Part shown: one piece after another, positions 18,686 through 28,202 of the stretch
Position numbering within the stretch: the first letter of the stretch is position 1
Layout of the letters: every line of letters starts with the position of its first letter
From: Cyanobacterium aponinum PCC 10605
GTDB taxonomy: Bacteria; Cyanobacteriota; Cyanobacteriia; Cyanobacteriales; Cyanobacteriaceae
Assembly (NCBI RefSeq): GCF_000317675.1
Contig: NC_019776.1
Coordinates: forward strand, 1,612,001-1,676,000
Reading direction: 5' to 3'
Length of the DNA: 64,000 nucleotides
Translations under genes and position numbers: made by a program
The notes under the pieces: generated by a model
The model's database searches: none
Told to the model about the DNA's origin: nothing
The model's input: only the letters and a program-made list of their open reading frames with translations

Positions 18686-18760
18686 GGGGCTGTAGCTCAG
18701 ATGGATAGAGCAAGCGCCTCCTAAGCGCTGTTAGCAACGGTTCAAGTCCGTTCAGTCCCG
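18686..18760 (+). tRNA. tRNA-Arg, anticodon CCT
   Basis: Complete cloverleaf: acceptor GGGGCTG pairs with CAGTCCC (one G-T pair), D arm GCTC...GAGC, anticodon arm AGCGC-CTCCTAA-GCGCT with anticodon CCT (reads AGG), T arm AACGG-TTCAAGT-CCGTT, discriminator G at 18760. CCA is not encoded. Confidence 0.95.
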
Positions 18761-19170
18761 CTTTTGATTTGGATTGAATCAGATTCTGCACCTACTCGAC
18801 ACATCTTTGATTAGTTAGGGCAAGGTAAGAGAATTTAGTTTTCACCATAATGTGACACTCTCACGCTGATGCTACGCATACAGGCGTGGACTTCCAAATA
18901 TCGCTACTTGGATTTTCTGCTTCTTCGGGAGGAACTAGGCAAAGATTGCTCTTTGCCCCCGTATCCTTTATCCTCCACAGACTGCAACACCGTCTGCCCA
19001 ACGGCTACTAATTTGATTTTACCCGCTTTACTCATTAGATCTTTATACAAAATGAAAGTTAAAATCCATTTCTATAAAAAATAGTCAATTCTCTCAACCT
19101 TTGCCTTTTGTTTGAGAAAGCTAGAAGTTTATTAAGTATTGTCCCATTGATGCAAAATGTCCGCTAAACA
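18761..19170. other. Spacer after tRNA-Arg holding a possible IS200/IS605 scrap
   Basis: No intact gene. On the minus strand, 18913-19035 reads MSKAGKIKLVAVGQTVLQSV and continues about 20 codons to a TAG, followed by an imperfect hairpin around 18860-18890 (CACGC...GCGTG) and GAGTGTCAC. This looks like the 3' end of an IS200/IS605-family tnpB gene plus its right end. The match is from memory of the family, not a database hit. A plus-strand ORF over the same bases is rejected. Confidence 0.4.
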
Positions 19171-19638
19171 CTACAAGTATTTAGATTGTAATTCCTCGTC
19201 ATACTCATCCGCTAGAGATGCCACTAGGGTAATAGCACGGGATATTTCACTAGCAGAAAGGTCATCAACTGTTCTCTGAGTGGAAAGCACTATTTGATTA
19301 TTAAAAATACCAAAATTTGTTTCAAAAGTTCCATCCCAATTCATTTCTAATAATAAACGCATTAATTCGGCTTCATTTTTTGCCGGTAAAGGTAAAACAA
19401 CAGACCAAACTTTGAATAAATCTTCCTCTGTTTCTCCTGTCAATTGTACAAATACTTCTACTGTGCCATATTGAAATTTCCAGATATATCCCTCATCAGT
19501 TTTTTGCACCATGGCACTATCGTTTTCTTCTAAACTGTAAATAACAGTTTCAATTTCGTCTTTATGACTGATTTTAGAGGGGGTAAAATCTTCTAAATCG
19601 CTGAATTCCTGATTGATTTCAAGTTCTGGAGTAGTCAT
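19171..19638 (-). CDS. YbjN domain-containing protein
   Basis: 155 residues, acidic, with the YbjN fold (type III secretion chaperone-like) over about residues 28-150: a beta-strand-rich half (YIWKFQYGTVEVFVQLTGE) followed by ELMRLLLEMNWDGTFETNFGIFNNQIVLSTQR. YbjN proteins are thought to bind or modulate other proteins; no specific role is known for the cyanobacterial ones. Single gene with its own start ATG at 19638. Confidence 0.75.
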   Translation of the reverse strand: MTTPELEINQEFSDLEDFTPSKISHKDEIETVIYSLEENDSAMVQKTDEGYIWKFQYGTVEVFVQLTGETEEDLFKVWSVVLPLPAKNEAELMRLLLEMNWDGTFETNFGIFNNQIVLSTQRTVDDLSASEISRAITLVASLADEYDEELQSKYL

Positions 19639-19875
19639 AGTTAATTACGTATATTCAATTAAGATTTATTGTATAGTAGTTTCCTGTTTTATACTCGCGC
19701 AATGATTAGACTTCTTGTAGAAGTTAGGGAAAAGGGAAGAGGGAACAGTGGTGAAATTCATTTCAAACTGCACTAATTTTATCTTAATTTTCATTTGGTA
19801 AGAGGTCTATTAATTATCAATTATTTACCATTTCCCATTCCCTGACACCAGTTTTTCATCACCTTCTACTAAATT

Positions 19876-20694
19876 TCACGATCTTCTTGGCAGTTCAAAA
19901 GTAACCTCCTCAATTTGTCCCAATTTACCTAATTCTTTTGCTTTTTGCTCGTTTAAACTAATCATTACCCCTCCTGCATTACCTGTGCGAATGGTTAATT
20001 TTTCTTTGGCTATCCATTCTTTCTCTGTTCCTTGATCTAAAATTCCTTCATAAACTGGTTTACCATCGACAATTATTTTTACCCAAGCATCTTGTTTAAC
20101 GGTGAGTTTTAAACTTAATTCTTCTGGCTCGGATTTAACTGACTCTTCTTTTTTTTCTACGGCAGGAATGGCTTGAGGTTGTTGATTTTGTTTGCTGGTA
20201 TCTGTTTCTACTATTTCTGTTTGAGGTAGTTTAGTTTCTTGAAATTCCCTAAACTCCAAAATATTACTCAAACTTCTAATAGAAAATAGGATTAAAAATA
20301 AGTAAATTAAATACAGATATTTCGGAGATAATTGGATATTAAATTTGAAGTTAGATGATTTTTTGAGATACTGTTTTTGTGCTTTTTTATTATTTTCTAA
20401 GGGAAAACAATTACTTAATTCTTCTCCATTTATCTTTAAGTAGTTAGCATATTTGTTGATAATTTGTTTGATAAAAATAGGTTCAGGCAAATGGGTAAAA
20501 TCTGCATTTTCGATCGCTTTTACAGTAGTTATAGGAATATGAACTTGATTACTGACGAGTTCTTCAGTATAATTGAGTTCCAGTCTTTTTTGTTTTAGTG
20601 TTTGACCAATTTCTTCTAATATAGTTTTTCTGACAGCGTCATAATCTACGGTTTCAGAGGATGATTTAGAAGCAAAAAATCGAAGGAATAACAT
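19876..20694 (-). CDS. RodZ-like HTH and DUF4115 membrane protein
   Basis: 272 residues with the RodZ layout: an N-terminal cytoplasmic helix-turn-helix (about 25-95; LKQKRLELNYTEELVSNQVHIPITTVKAIEN), one membrane helix at about 127-146, a Glu/Gln-rich linker, and a periplasmic DUF4115 domain at the C-terminus (about 195-265). RodZ links MreB to cell-wall synthesis in rods. The gene follows the pseudouridine synthase gene on the same strand with an 84-bp spacer. Confidence 0.8.
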   Translation of the reverse strand: MLFLRFFASKSSSETVDYDAVRKTILEEIGQTLKQKRLELNYTEELVSNQVHIPITTVKAIENADFTHLPEPIFIKQIINKYANYLKINGEELSNCFPLENNKKAQKQYLKKSSNFKFNIQLSPKYLYLIYLFLILFSIRSLSNILEFREFQETKLPQTEIVETDTSKQNQQPQAIPAVEKKEESVKSEPEELSLKLTVKQDAWVKIIVDGKPVYEGILDQGTEKEWIAKEKLTIRTGNAGGVMISLNEQKAKELGKLGQIEEVTFELPRRS

Positions 20695-20778
20695 AATTGT
20701 TACTAGAGAGATAAAACAGTATAAAAAATTAAATTAATTAGGATAATTAGACGGATTAAATCAGTAAAATAATACAAA

Positions 20779-21510
20779 TTACTGATAATGTAATTCTTTG
20801 AGATAATTAACTTCTTTTGTGGTTAGATAGCGATATTCTCCTGTTGAAAGAGACGAAACATTTAAAAATGCGATCGCACTTCTGTGTAAACTAATTACAG
20901 GATACCCAAAAAGTTCGGCAATTTTTCTTATTTGTCTATTTCTTCCTTCTCTGAGGGTGATTTGCATTTGAGTTTTCTGCTCATCTTGGTAATTAATATT
21001 AATCTCTGCTGGGAGAGTTTTTTTCCCTTCCCACATAAATCCTTCTGCCCATTTCTTGATAAATCTATGGGGGATTTTTCCTCTGAGTGTCACTGAATAG
21101 GTTTTGGGATGATTATACCGAGGATGAGTTAAATGAACAGTTAATGCACCATCATTAGTTAATATTAACGCCCCACTGGAATTGCGATCGAGTCTTCCCA
21201 CAGGATGAATACCGCAACCTATTCTTAATTCTGCTGGTAACAAATCCATAACTGTTTTTCTTTGACGGGGATCATCGCAAGTACATATATATCCTTTTGG
21301 TTTGTTAAGTAATAAATAAATTAAAGATGGTTTTCGTTGTGAGGTTAACAACTTTCCATCTACCTCTATTTTATCCCTTTGAGCCGAAGCGAGATCACCT
21401 AATTTAACGGTTATACCGTTAACTTTTACCCGCCCTTCTAAAATCATTTTTTCCCCTTCTCGACGAGAGGCAATACCCCATTCCCTTAAAATTTTTTGTA
21501 CTCTTTCCAT
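20779..21510 (-). CDS. RsuA/RluB-family rRNA pseudouridine synthase
   Basis: 243 residues. An S4 RNA-binding domain covers about 1-60 (ERVQKILREWGIASRREGEKMI), followed by the catalytic domain with Asp108 in the GRLDRNSSG motif and the KPKGYICT strand at 70-77. REGRNRQIRK near 195 is the second family signature. It probably modifies 23S rRNA (RluB-like), although 16S RsuA activity cannot be excluded. Upstream of the RodZ-like gene. Confidence 0.9.
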   Translation of the reverse strand: MERVQKILREWGIASRREGEKMILEGRVKVNGITVKLGDLASAQRDKIEVDGKLLTSQRKPSLIYLLLNKPKGYICTCDDPRQRKTVMDLLPAELRIGCGIHPVGRLDRNSSGALILTNDGALTVHLTHPRYNHPKTYSVTLRGKIPHRFIKKWAEGFMWEGKKTLPAEININYQDEQKTQMQITLREGRNRQIRKIAELFGYPVISLHRSAIAFLNVSSLSTGEYRYLTTKEVNYLKELHYQ

Positions 21511-21681
21511 AATTGGCTTATTTCAGACTCAAAAGTCCCTATCTCTTGTTTATAGTTGGCCATTCTTTATCAACAATTAGTTTACTGTGATTGATTCACT
21601 ATGCTAGTTTCAATTATCAATTAATCAATGATAAAATTCAAAGCTCAAACCAAAAATTTAATTACTATATCCTAAAAACTG

Positions 21682-22398
21682 ATGGTAAAACATAAATCAG
21701 AGATTATTTCTCACATCCTTACTCCTGCTATTAAACTATGGGTGCGATCGCAATTGCAAGAAATCGAAACATTAAACATAGAAATTCATGCAGGAGATAG
21801 ACAAATTTTAAGAGGAAAAATAGAGCAAGTTTTTCTATCAGCAGAAAAAGCCAACTATCAGGGAATTTGTATTAATCATGCCCAAGTAAAAACCGAAGAA
21901 ATAGCAGTTAATTTAGGAGGCATATTAAGAGGAAAACCATTAAAGTTATTACATCCTATTTTTGCAGAAGGAGAAATTAACTTAAAGAAAAAAGATATTC
22001 AAAAATCATTAGCTTCAAAACTACTAAGCCAAGGATTAATTGATTTATTAGCTTTACTATTAGATTATAAAGGAATAAAAAATCCAGAATCAATTTTAGA
22101 AAAATATAGCTTTTATTGGCAAAATGTTACTTTATATACAGAAAAAGTAATTATAGAAGGACAGATAAAAAATCAAAAAGAAGAATTATCAAACATAAAT
22201 ATTACCACTGGTTTAACCTTGAAAAATGACCATACTTTACTTTTTAATCCCATTGAAATTAACAGCATTTTATTCCCAGAAATGGTAATTATTAAAGAAT
22301 TTGAAGTTGATTTGGGAAATGATGTTGCTATTACTGATTTAATTCTTAATGAAGAAGAATTATCCTGCCAAGGAAAAATAAAAATTGTTAGCGATTAA
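21682..22398 (+). CDS. DUF2993 domain-containing protein
   Basis: 238 residues matching DUF2993 (LmeA-like lipid-binding fold, common in cyanobacteria and actinobacteria). It opens with a short helical region containing a HIP1 site, then alternating strands typical of the family (IEIHAGDRQILRGKIEQVFLSAEKANYQGI; HAQVKTEEIAVNLGG). No signal peptide is clear, so its location is uncertain. It lies just upstream of the nitrate transporter operon but is separated by the NtcA-type promoter. Confidence 0.75.
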   Translation: MVKHKSEIISHILTPAIKLWVRSQLQEIETLNIEIHAGDRQILRGKIEQVFLSAEKANYQGICINHAQVKTEEIAVNLGGILRGKPLKLLHPIFAEGEINLKKKDIQKSLASKLLSQGLIDLLALLLDYKGIKNPESILEKYSFYWQNVTLYTEKVIIEGQIKNQKEELSNINITTGLTLKNDHTLLFNPIEINSILFPEMVIIKEFEVDLGNDVAITDLILNEEELSCQGKIKIVSD

Positions 22399-22467
22399 CC
22401 ATTATTTTTCGTTTATATGCAGATTTAGAATAAATAAAATTCATTTACTGCAAATTTTCAAAAAAAT

Positions 22468-22510
22468 GTGACTAAACATACAAAATAAAGAAAAAATAAA
22501 GTTTTAAATT
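22468..22510 (+). promoter_or_regulatory. NtcA-type promoter of nrtABCD
   Basis: GTG-N8-TAC at 22468-22481 (also fitting the relaxed GTN10AC consensus) is followed after 23 bases by TAAATT at 22505-22510, a TAN3T -10 box. That is the classic layout for NtcA-activated cyanobacterial promoters (NtcA centre near -41.5). The start of transcription would fall near 22516, 46 bases before the nrtA ATG. Confidence 0.75.
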
Positions 22511-22561
22511 TATGTACATCAAACTTAAGAAATGTTTAAATTACTTAGAAATTTATAGTTC

Positions 22562-23884
22562 ATGTCCAAACTATCCCGACGTAAATTTATCTTCACCACA
22601 GGGGCAACAGCCCTAACTACTGCAATTTTACACGGTTGCGCCCAAGGAGGGGGAAATCAAACCACCACCGAAAATACCACTCCTGAAAACGCCCCCGTTA
22701 TTTCTCCTGAAGATGCTCCCGAAGTAACTGGAGCAAAACTAGGCTTTATCGCCCTCACCGATGCCGCCCCCTTAATTATCGCAAAAGAAAAGGGTTTCTA
22801 TGCAAAATACGGTATGCCTGATGTAGAAGTAATTAAACAGGCTTCTTGGGGAACAACCCGTGATAACTTAGTTTTAGGTTCGGCTAGTGGCGGTATAGAT
22901 GGAGCCCATATTTTAACCCCCATGCCTTACTTAATCAGTATGGGAACTGTCACCGATGGCAAACCCACCCCAATGTATATTTTGGCACGGTTAAACGTCA
23001 ATGGTCAAGGTATCATGTTGGGAAATAACTATAAAGATCTTAAAGTTGGTTTAGATACATCCCCCCTCAAAGAGGCATTTACCAAAGTAACTGATCCAAA
23101 AGTAGCGATGACATTCCCGGGTGGAACTCATGACTGCTGGATTCGTTACTGGTTAGCGGCAGGAGGATTAGAACCGGGGAAAGATGTTTCCACTATTGTT
23201 GTACCACCGGCTCAAATGGTAGCAAACGTCAAAGTTAATGCGATGGAATCATTCTGTGTGGGTGAACCTTGGCCTTTACAAACTGTCAATCAGGGAGTAG
23301 GTTATCAAGCAATTACCACAGGGCAACTTTGGAAAGACCATCCTGAAAAAGCCTTTGGTATGCGTAAAGATTGGGTTGACGCTAATCCTAAAGCCGCTAA
23401 AGCCCTGTTGATGGCAGTCTTAGAAGCCCAACAGTGGTGTGATAAGCCTGAAAATAAAGAGGAAATGTGTCAGATTGTCTCCAAACGGGAATGGTTTAAA
23501 GTACCTTTTGAGGATATTATTGATCGCTCCAAGGGTATATATAACTATGGTAATGGAGATCCAACCTTTGAGGATACGGAATTAATGCAAAAATACTGGA
23601 CTGATAACGCTTCTTATCCTTACAAGAGTCATGATTTATGGTTTTTAACAGAAAATATCCGTTGGGGTTATATTCCTGCTGACACCGACACCAAGAAAAT
23701 TGTCGATGAAGTCAATAGGGAAGACTTATGGAGAGAGGCGGCAACAGCTTTAGGTGTGCCTGAATCAGAAATACCTACTAGCCCATCTCGTGGGGTTGAA
23801 ACCTTCTTTGACGGTATCACATTTGATCCTGAAAATCCTCAAGCCTATTTAGATAGTCTCAAAATCAAAACTATTAAGGCTTAA
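22562..23884 (+). CDS. nrtA: Nitrate/nitrite ABC transporter binding lipoprotein NrtA
   Basis: 440 residues; the periplasmic binding component of the high-affinity nitrate/nitrite transporter. The N-terminus has a twin-arginine motif SRRKFI (5-10) and lipobox Cys26 (LHGC). As I recall the Synechocystis NrtA structure, nitrate contacts Trp102, Gln155, His196 and Lys269; here Trp96, Gln149, His190 and Lys263 occur at the same constant offset of six. The bicarbonate paralogue CmpA has a glutamate in place of the lysine. Together with the NtcA-type promoter this favours nrtA over cmpA. Confidence 0.9.
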   Translation: MSKLSRRKFIFTTGATALTTAILHGCAQGGGNQTTTENTTPENAPVISPEDAPEVTGAKLGFIALTDAAPLIIAKEKGFYAKYGMPDVEVIKQASWGTTRDNLVLGSASGGIDGAHILTPMPYLISMGTVTDGKPTPMYILARLNVNGQGIMLGNNYKDLKVGLDTSPLKEAFTKVTDPKVAMTFPGGTHDCWIRYWLAAGGLEPGKDVSTIVVPPAQMVANVKVNAMESFCVGEPWPLQTVNQGVGYQAITTGQLWKDHPEKAFGMRKDWVDANPKAAKALLMAVLEAQQWCDKPENKEEMCQIVSKREWFKVPFEDIIDRSKGIYNYGNGDPTFEDTELMQKYWTDNASYPYKSHDLWFLTENIRWGYIPADTDTKKIVDEVNREDLWREAATALGVPESEIPTSPSRGVETFFDGITFDPENPQAYLDSLKIKTIKA

Positions 23885-24090
23885 CATAAACTTCACATCA
23901 ATAATTCTCGGTTAAGGTAGGCAAGAGGCGAGAGGCAAGGGGCAATAATTACAAGTATTATTTATTTTCTATCAACCAATAAACAATATAAGCAAAATGC
24001 GTCTAACTTACTTCTCTTTGCCACAACAATTCAGCTAAAAAATGATCACCTTATATTTTATTTTTTATTCAAATCATTCCTTTTTTAACT

Positions 24091-24915
24091 ATGGCTAATT
24101 CTAGTATTAATTTAAGACTCCGTAAAAAAAATCCCCTCAGCTTTTTGTATTCTAAAAAAGTAATTCGTCCTGCGGTTGCTATCATCGTATTTTTAGTAAT
24201 TTGGCAAATTGTCTGTACAGGTCAAAATTCAAATTTACCTAGTCCTGTTCAGGTTTTTGAAGATACTTATCCGTTAATTATTGACCCATTTTTTGATAAT
24301 GGGGGTACAGATAAAGGATTAGCAATTCAAATTTTTGCCAGTTTAACAAGAGTTGCGATTGGATTCTCTTTAGCCACAATAGTTGGGATTGGTTTAGGTA
24401 TTTTAATTGGGGCAAATAAAATTATTTATGATGCGGTAGATCCCATTTTCCAAGTATTAAGAACTATTCCTCCTCTTGCTTGGCTACCCATTGCTTTAGC
24501 GGCATTTCAAGAAGCAGAACCCTCGGCAATTTTTGTTATTTTCATTACTGCTATCTGGCCTATTATTATTAACACAACAGTAGGAGTGCAAAAAATTCCC
24601 CAAGATTATACCAACGTTTCTAGGGTATTAAAATTATCCAAAACTGAATACTTTTTTAACATCTTATTTCCTGCTTCAGTTCCCTATATTTTTACTGGTT
24701 TAAGAATAGGTATCGGCTTATCTTGGTTAGCAATTGTTGCCGCAGAAATGTTAATTGGTGGTGTGGGTATTGGCTTCTTTATCTGGGATGCTTATAACAG
24801 TTCTTTAATGAGTGAAATTATTATTGCTTTAATCTATGTGGGTATAGTCGGTTTATTACTAGATAGATTCGTTGGTTTTATTGCCAGTATTGTCGTTCCG
24901 GGTGAACAAAAATAG
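24091..24915 (+). CDS. nrtB: Nitrate ABC transporter permease NrtB
   Basis: 274 residues with six predicted membrane helices; homodimeric channel of the nitrate transporter. The cytoplasmic EAA-like loop is around residues 160-185 (TTVGVQKIPQDYTNVSRVLKLSKTEYFFNILFPASVPYI). It follows nrtA by 206 bp, a gap holding a dispersed-repeat remnant (TCGGTTAAGGTAGGCAAGAGG near 23908), and precedes nrtC by about 100 bp with another repeat and a GTTCCGCAAAGCGGTAC hairpin. Confidence 0.93.
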   Translation: MANSSINLRLRKKNPLSFLYSKKVIRPAVAIIVFLVIWQIVCTGQNSNLPSPVQVFEDTYPLIIDPFFDNGGTDKGLAIQIFASLTRVAIGFSLATIVGIGLGILIGANKIIYDAVDPIFQVLRTIPPLAWLPIALAAFQEAEPSAIFVIFITAIWPIIINTTVGVQKIPQDYTNVSRVLKLSKTEYFFNILFPASVPYIFTGLRIGIGLSWLAIVAAEMLIGGVGIGFFIWDAYNSSLMSEIIIALIYVGIVGLLLDRFVGFIASIVVPGEQK

Positions 24916-25019
24916 ATGATAAGAGTTCGGAGAGTTCGCTGCACTCGTTCCGCAAAGCGGTACAGGGTTAGGGGTTAGGAGTTATTTAATTGCTAATTAT
25001 TAATTGTTTATTGAAAAAG

Positions 25020-27017
25020 ATGTCGAATTTTATTGAAGTTGATCACGTTGATAAAATATTCCCTCTGGCTAATGGTGGTGAGTATATTGCTTTAAGAAAT
25101 ATTGACTTTTCCATTCAAAAAGGGGAATTTATCTCCCTTGTGGGACATTCTGGTTGTGGTAAATCAACCCTGTTAAATATGATTGCAGGTTTACTCAATC
25201 CTACTCATGGAGGGGTTATTCTCGAAGGAAGAGAAGTTACTGAACCGGGTCCAGAACGGATGGTGGTATTTCAGAATTACTCTTTACTACCTTGGTTGAC
25301 GGTCAGAGAAAACATAGCCCTTGCGGTTAATCGAGTTTTACGTCATTATCCTGAAGGAGAAAGAAAGGCAATTATTGAAGAAAATATTGCCCTTGTCGGA
25401 TTGAGACACGCCGCTAATAAGCGTCCTAATCAACTTTCTGGGGGGATGAAACAAAGAGTTGCGATCGCACGAGCTTTGGCAACAAAACCGAAAGTATTAC
25501 TGTTAGATGAACCTTTTGGGGCGCTAGATGCCTTAACTAGAGGGAATTTACAAGAAAGTTTAATGCAGATTGTTCAGGAAAATCATGTAACCTGTGTCAT
25601 GGTAACCCATGATGTGGATGAGGCTTTACTATTGAGCGATCGCATCGTCATGTTAACCACAGGGCCAGAGGCTCATATTGGGCAGATTCTCGAAGTACCA
25701 ATCCCCCGCCCAAGACAACGATTAGAGGTGGTAAATCATCCCAGTTATTACAGTCTCCGTAATGAAATTGTTTACTTCCTCAATCAACAGAAGCGATCGA
25801 ACAAAAACAAAGTTACTGCTAGTCCTCAAGTAATTGCCCGTAACGGTTTAGAAAAAATTAATCTCAATATCGGTTTTATTCCCTTAACCGACTGTGCGCC
25901 TTTAGTTATTGCCAAAGAGAAAGGTATTTTTGCTGAATATGGCTTAGAAGAAGTAAACCTCATTAGGGAGGATTCATGGCAACATATCGCCAGAGGAGTA
26001 GCCGAAAAACGCCTTGACGCAGCACAAATGGTGGCGGGGATGCCCCTTAGTATGACTGTTGGAGCAGGAGGTAAACCATCTATTCCCATCATTACTTCTC
26101 TTGTTTTAAGTCGTAATGGTAACGCTATTACTCTAGGAAAAAAATTTCAAGAAATGGGAGTTACCGATGTTCATGGGTTAAGAGAAATTATCCATCAAAC
26201 TCCAGATACAGTACACACGTTTGGGATGGTACACCCCGCTTCCATGCATAACCTGATGTTACGTTATTGGTTAGCGTCAGGGGGAATCGATCCTGATAAT
26301 GATGTCAATTTAACAGTGATTCCTCCTCCACAAATGATAGCAAACCTAAAAGCTGGTAATATTGACGGCTATTGCGTCGGCGAACCTTGGAACTCTGAGG
26401 CAGTTTTACAAGACGTTGGCTATGTCATTGCCACTGATTTAGACATCTGGGCTAGTCATCCAGAAAAAGTATTAGGAGTGAGAGAAGATTGGGCTCAAGC
26501 ATATCCACAAACTCACTTGGCTTTAATAAAAGCATTGATGGAGGCTTGTGCCTACTGTGATGATCGTCGTAATCGAGAAGAAATTGTGGAAATATTAGCT
26601 CGTCCCGAATATGTGGGAGTTGAGCAAAAATATATTCGCCCCGGTTTTGTTGATCCTTACAATTACGGCACAAAAACTGAACCTCTATTGAGATTCAATC
26701 AATTTCATGTCGATCGCGCCAACTGTCCGGGAAGAGTAGAAGCCCTATGGATTTTAACTCAATTAGCTCGATGGGGTTATACTCCTTTCCCCCGCAACTG
26801 GGTAGAAATAATTGATCGAGTTCGTCGCCCTGATTTATTTGGGGAAGCCTGTCGTCAATTAGGCATTCCAGACCTAGAGAGCGATCGCACCTCCTTCCAA
26901 CTCTTTGACAAGATGGTATTCAATCCAGATGACCCCATCGGTTATTTAGAAAGATTCACCATCCGCCGTAATTTTGAAGTATCGGAAATCGAAATTAACG
27001 CAGGAGTCAGGAGTTAA
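25020..27017 (+). CDS. nrtC: Nitrate transporter ATPase fused to binding domain, NrtC
   Basis: 665 residues. The N-terminal ABC ATPase (about 1-255) has Walker A GHSGCGKST, signature LSGGMKQR and Walker B VLLLDEP. The C-terminal half (about 280-655) is a NrtA-like domain, which in known NrtC acts as the cytoplasmic nitrate/ammonium-responsive regulatory domain. It has the same HPEK lysine motif as NrtA. The frame is open from 24990, but the start is placed at ATG 25020 (MSNFIEVDHVDKIFPL), since the extra ten residues come from repeat-like spacer. Confidence 0.93.
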   Translation: MSNFIEVDHVDKIFPLANGGEYIALRNIDFSIQKGEFISLVGHSGCGKSTLLNMIAGLLNPTHGGVILEGREVTEPGPERMVVFQNYSLLPWLTVRENIALAVNRVLRHYPEGERKAIIEENIALVGLRHAANKRPNQLSGGMKQRVAIARALATKPKVLLLDEPFGALDALTRGNLQESLMQIVQENHVTCVMVTHDVDEALLLSDRIVMLTTGPEAHIGQILEVPIPRPRQRLEVVNHPSYYSLRNEIVYFLNQQKRSNKNKVTASPQVIARNGLEKINLNIGFIPLTDCAPLVIAKEKGIFAEYGLEEVNLIREDSWQHIARGVAEKRLDAAQMVAGMPLSMTVGAGGKPSIPIITSLVLSRNGNAITLGKKFQEMGVTDVHGLREIIHQTPDTVHTFGMVHPASMHNLMLRYWLASGGIDPDNDVNLTVIPPPQMIANLKAGNIDGYCVGEPWNSEAVLQDVGYVIATDLDIWASHPEKVLGVREDWAQAYPQTHLALIKALMEACAYCDDRRNREEIVEILARPEYVGVEQKYIRPGFVDPYNYGTKTEPLLRFNQFHVDRANCPGRVEALWILTQLARWGYTPFPRNWVEIIDRVRRPDLFGEACRQLGIPDLESDRTSFQLFDKMVFNPDDPIGYLERFTIRRNFEVSEIEINAGVRS

Positions 27018-27043
27018 GGTGATGAGGTGAGAGGGGGAAGTAG

Positions 27044-27063
27044 GGGCGAATGGCCATTCACCC
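27044..27063. repeat. 20-nt palindromic dispersed repeat (copy 3)
   Basis: GGGCGAATGGCCATTCACCC, one substitution from perfect, inside the nrtC-nrtD spacer (27018-27187), which is otherwise built from the 'TTGCCCCTTGCCC' repeat. Confidence 0.8.
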
Positions 27064-27187
27064 GTACAGGTATTCGGAGTTTTTAATTCTTAATTCTCAA
27101 CTATTCACTATTTACCTTTGCCCCTTGCCCCTTGCCCTTTACCCTTTTAATCATTCCCAATTAACATTTATTCACTACTAAAACGCC

Positions 27188-28183
27188 ATGCAAAGTTTAA
27201 TGAATACCGAGGAAAAAACTACAACTTTAGCCAAAACAGAATTTTTAACCATTGAAGATATTTCCAAAGTGTATCCCACTCCCAACGGAAATTACACTGT
27301 CTTGGAAGGAGTCAACCTAACCGTTAAGGAAGGAGAATTTATCTGTGTTATCGGACATTCAGGGTGTGGTAAATCAACTATGCTTAACATGGTTTCAGGT
27401 TTCAATCAGCCCACCACTGGTAAAGTAACTCTTAAAAATAAAGTCATTGCTGAACCAGGACCCGATCGCATGATGGTATTTCAGAACTACTGTCTGCTTC
27501 CTTGGAAAACAGTTTATGAAAATGTTTATTTAGCAGTTAATGCGGTTTATCCTGACAAAAATAAACAGGAAAAAGACACTATTGTTAAAGAGCATTTAGC
27601 GATGGTTGGTTTAACTGAAGCCGCTCAGAAAAAACCCTATCAAATCTCTGGGGGTATGAAACAAAGGGTTGCCATTGCCCGTGCCTTGGCAATTCGTCCT
27701 GAAGTTTTGATTTTAGATGAACCTTTTGGGGCGTTAGATGCCATTACCAAGGAAGAGTTACAAGAGGAATTATTACAAATTTGTGCTGAACATAATTTAA
27801 CGGTAATGATGATTACCCATGATATTGATGAAGCTCTCTTTCTGTGCGATCGCCTCGTGATGATGACCAATGGTCCTAGTGCAAAAATTGGTGAAATTCT
27901 TGATATTCCCTTTTCTCGTCCCCGTAATCGTTCCCAAATCACGGAAGATCCTAGATATTATGAATTACGGAATTATGCTTTAGATTTCTTATTCCATCGT
28001 TATGCCCATTCAGAAGACCCAACGGAGGATACCATTGAACCCGAACCCACAAATAATAAACTAAAAATGGCGGGTATTGTTGGCGGTATTGTTATAGCTG
28101 CGATTGCAGGTTTTGCTCTTTTCCAAAGTTTTACAGGAAGCAATACAGAAGCCCCTAATCGTACTGAACAGTTAAGCAATTGA
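27188..28183 (+). CDS. nrtD: Nitrate transporter ATPase NrtD with C-terminal membrane helix
   Basis: 331 residues. The ABC ATPase spans about 15-275, with Walker A GHSGCGKST, signature ISGGMKQR and Walker B VLILDEP, closely like the NrtC ATPase. Ordinary NrtD ends near residue 275. This one continues with an acidic linker (SEDPTEDTIEPEPT) and a hydrophobic helix at about 294-312 (MAGIVGGIVIAAIAGFALF), then a short polar tail. The reading frame is continuous, so the tail is not a simple frameshift into a neighbour. Confidence 0.9.
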   Translation: MQSLMNTEEKTTTLAKTEFLTIEDISKVYPTPNGNYTVLEGVNLTVKEGEFICVIGHSGCGKSTMLNMVSGFNQPTTGKVTLKNKVIAEPGPDRMMVFQNYCLLPWKTVYENVYLAVNAVYPDKNKQEKDTIVKEHLAMVGLTEAAQKKPYQISGGMKQRVAIARALAIRPEVLILDEPFGALDAITKEELQEELLQICAEHNLTVMMITHDIDEALFLCDRLVMMTNGPSAKIGEILDIPFSRPRNRSQITEDPRYYELRNYALDFLFHRYAHSEDPTEDTIEPEPTNNKLKMAGIVGGIVIAAIAGFALFQSFTGSNTEAPNRTEQLSN

Positions 28184-28202
28184 AATCACTTTATCCATCA
28201 AC

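Noticed and set aside
18869-19084. Plus-strand 71-codon ORF after tRNA-Arg
   Set aside because: Composition is not protein-like, and the minus strand over the same bases reads more like a transposase end.
22562-28183. Bicarbonate transporter cmpABCD
   Set aside because: The lysine of the nitrate pocket is present where CmpA has glutamate, and the promoter fits NtcA rather than CmpR.
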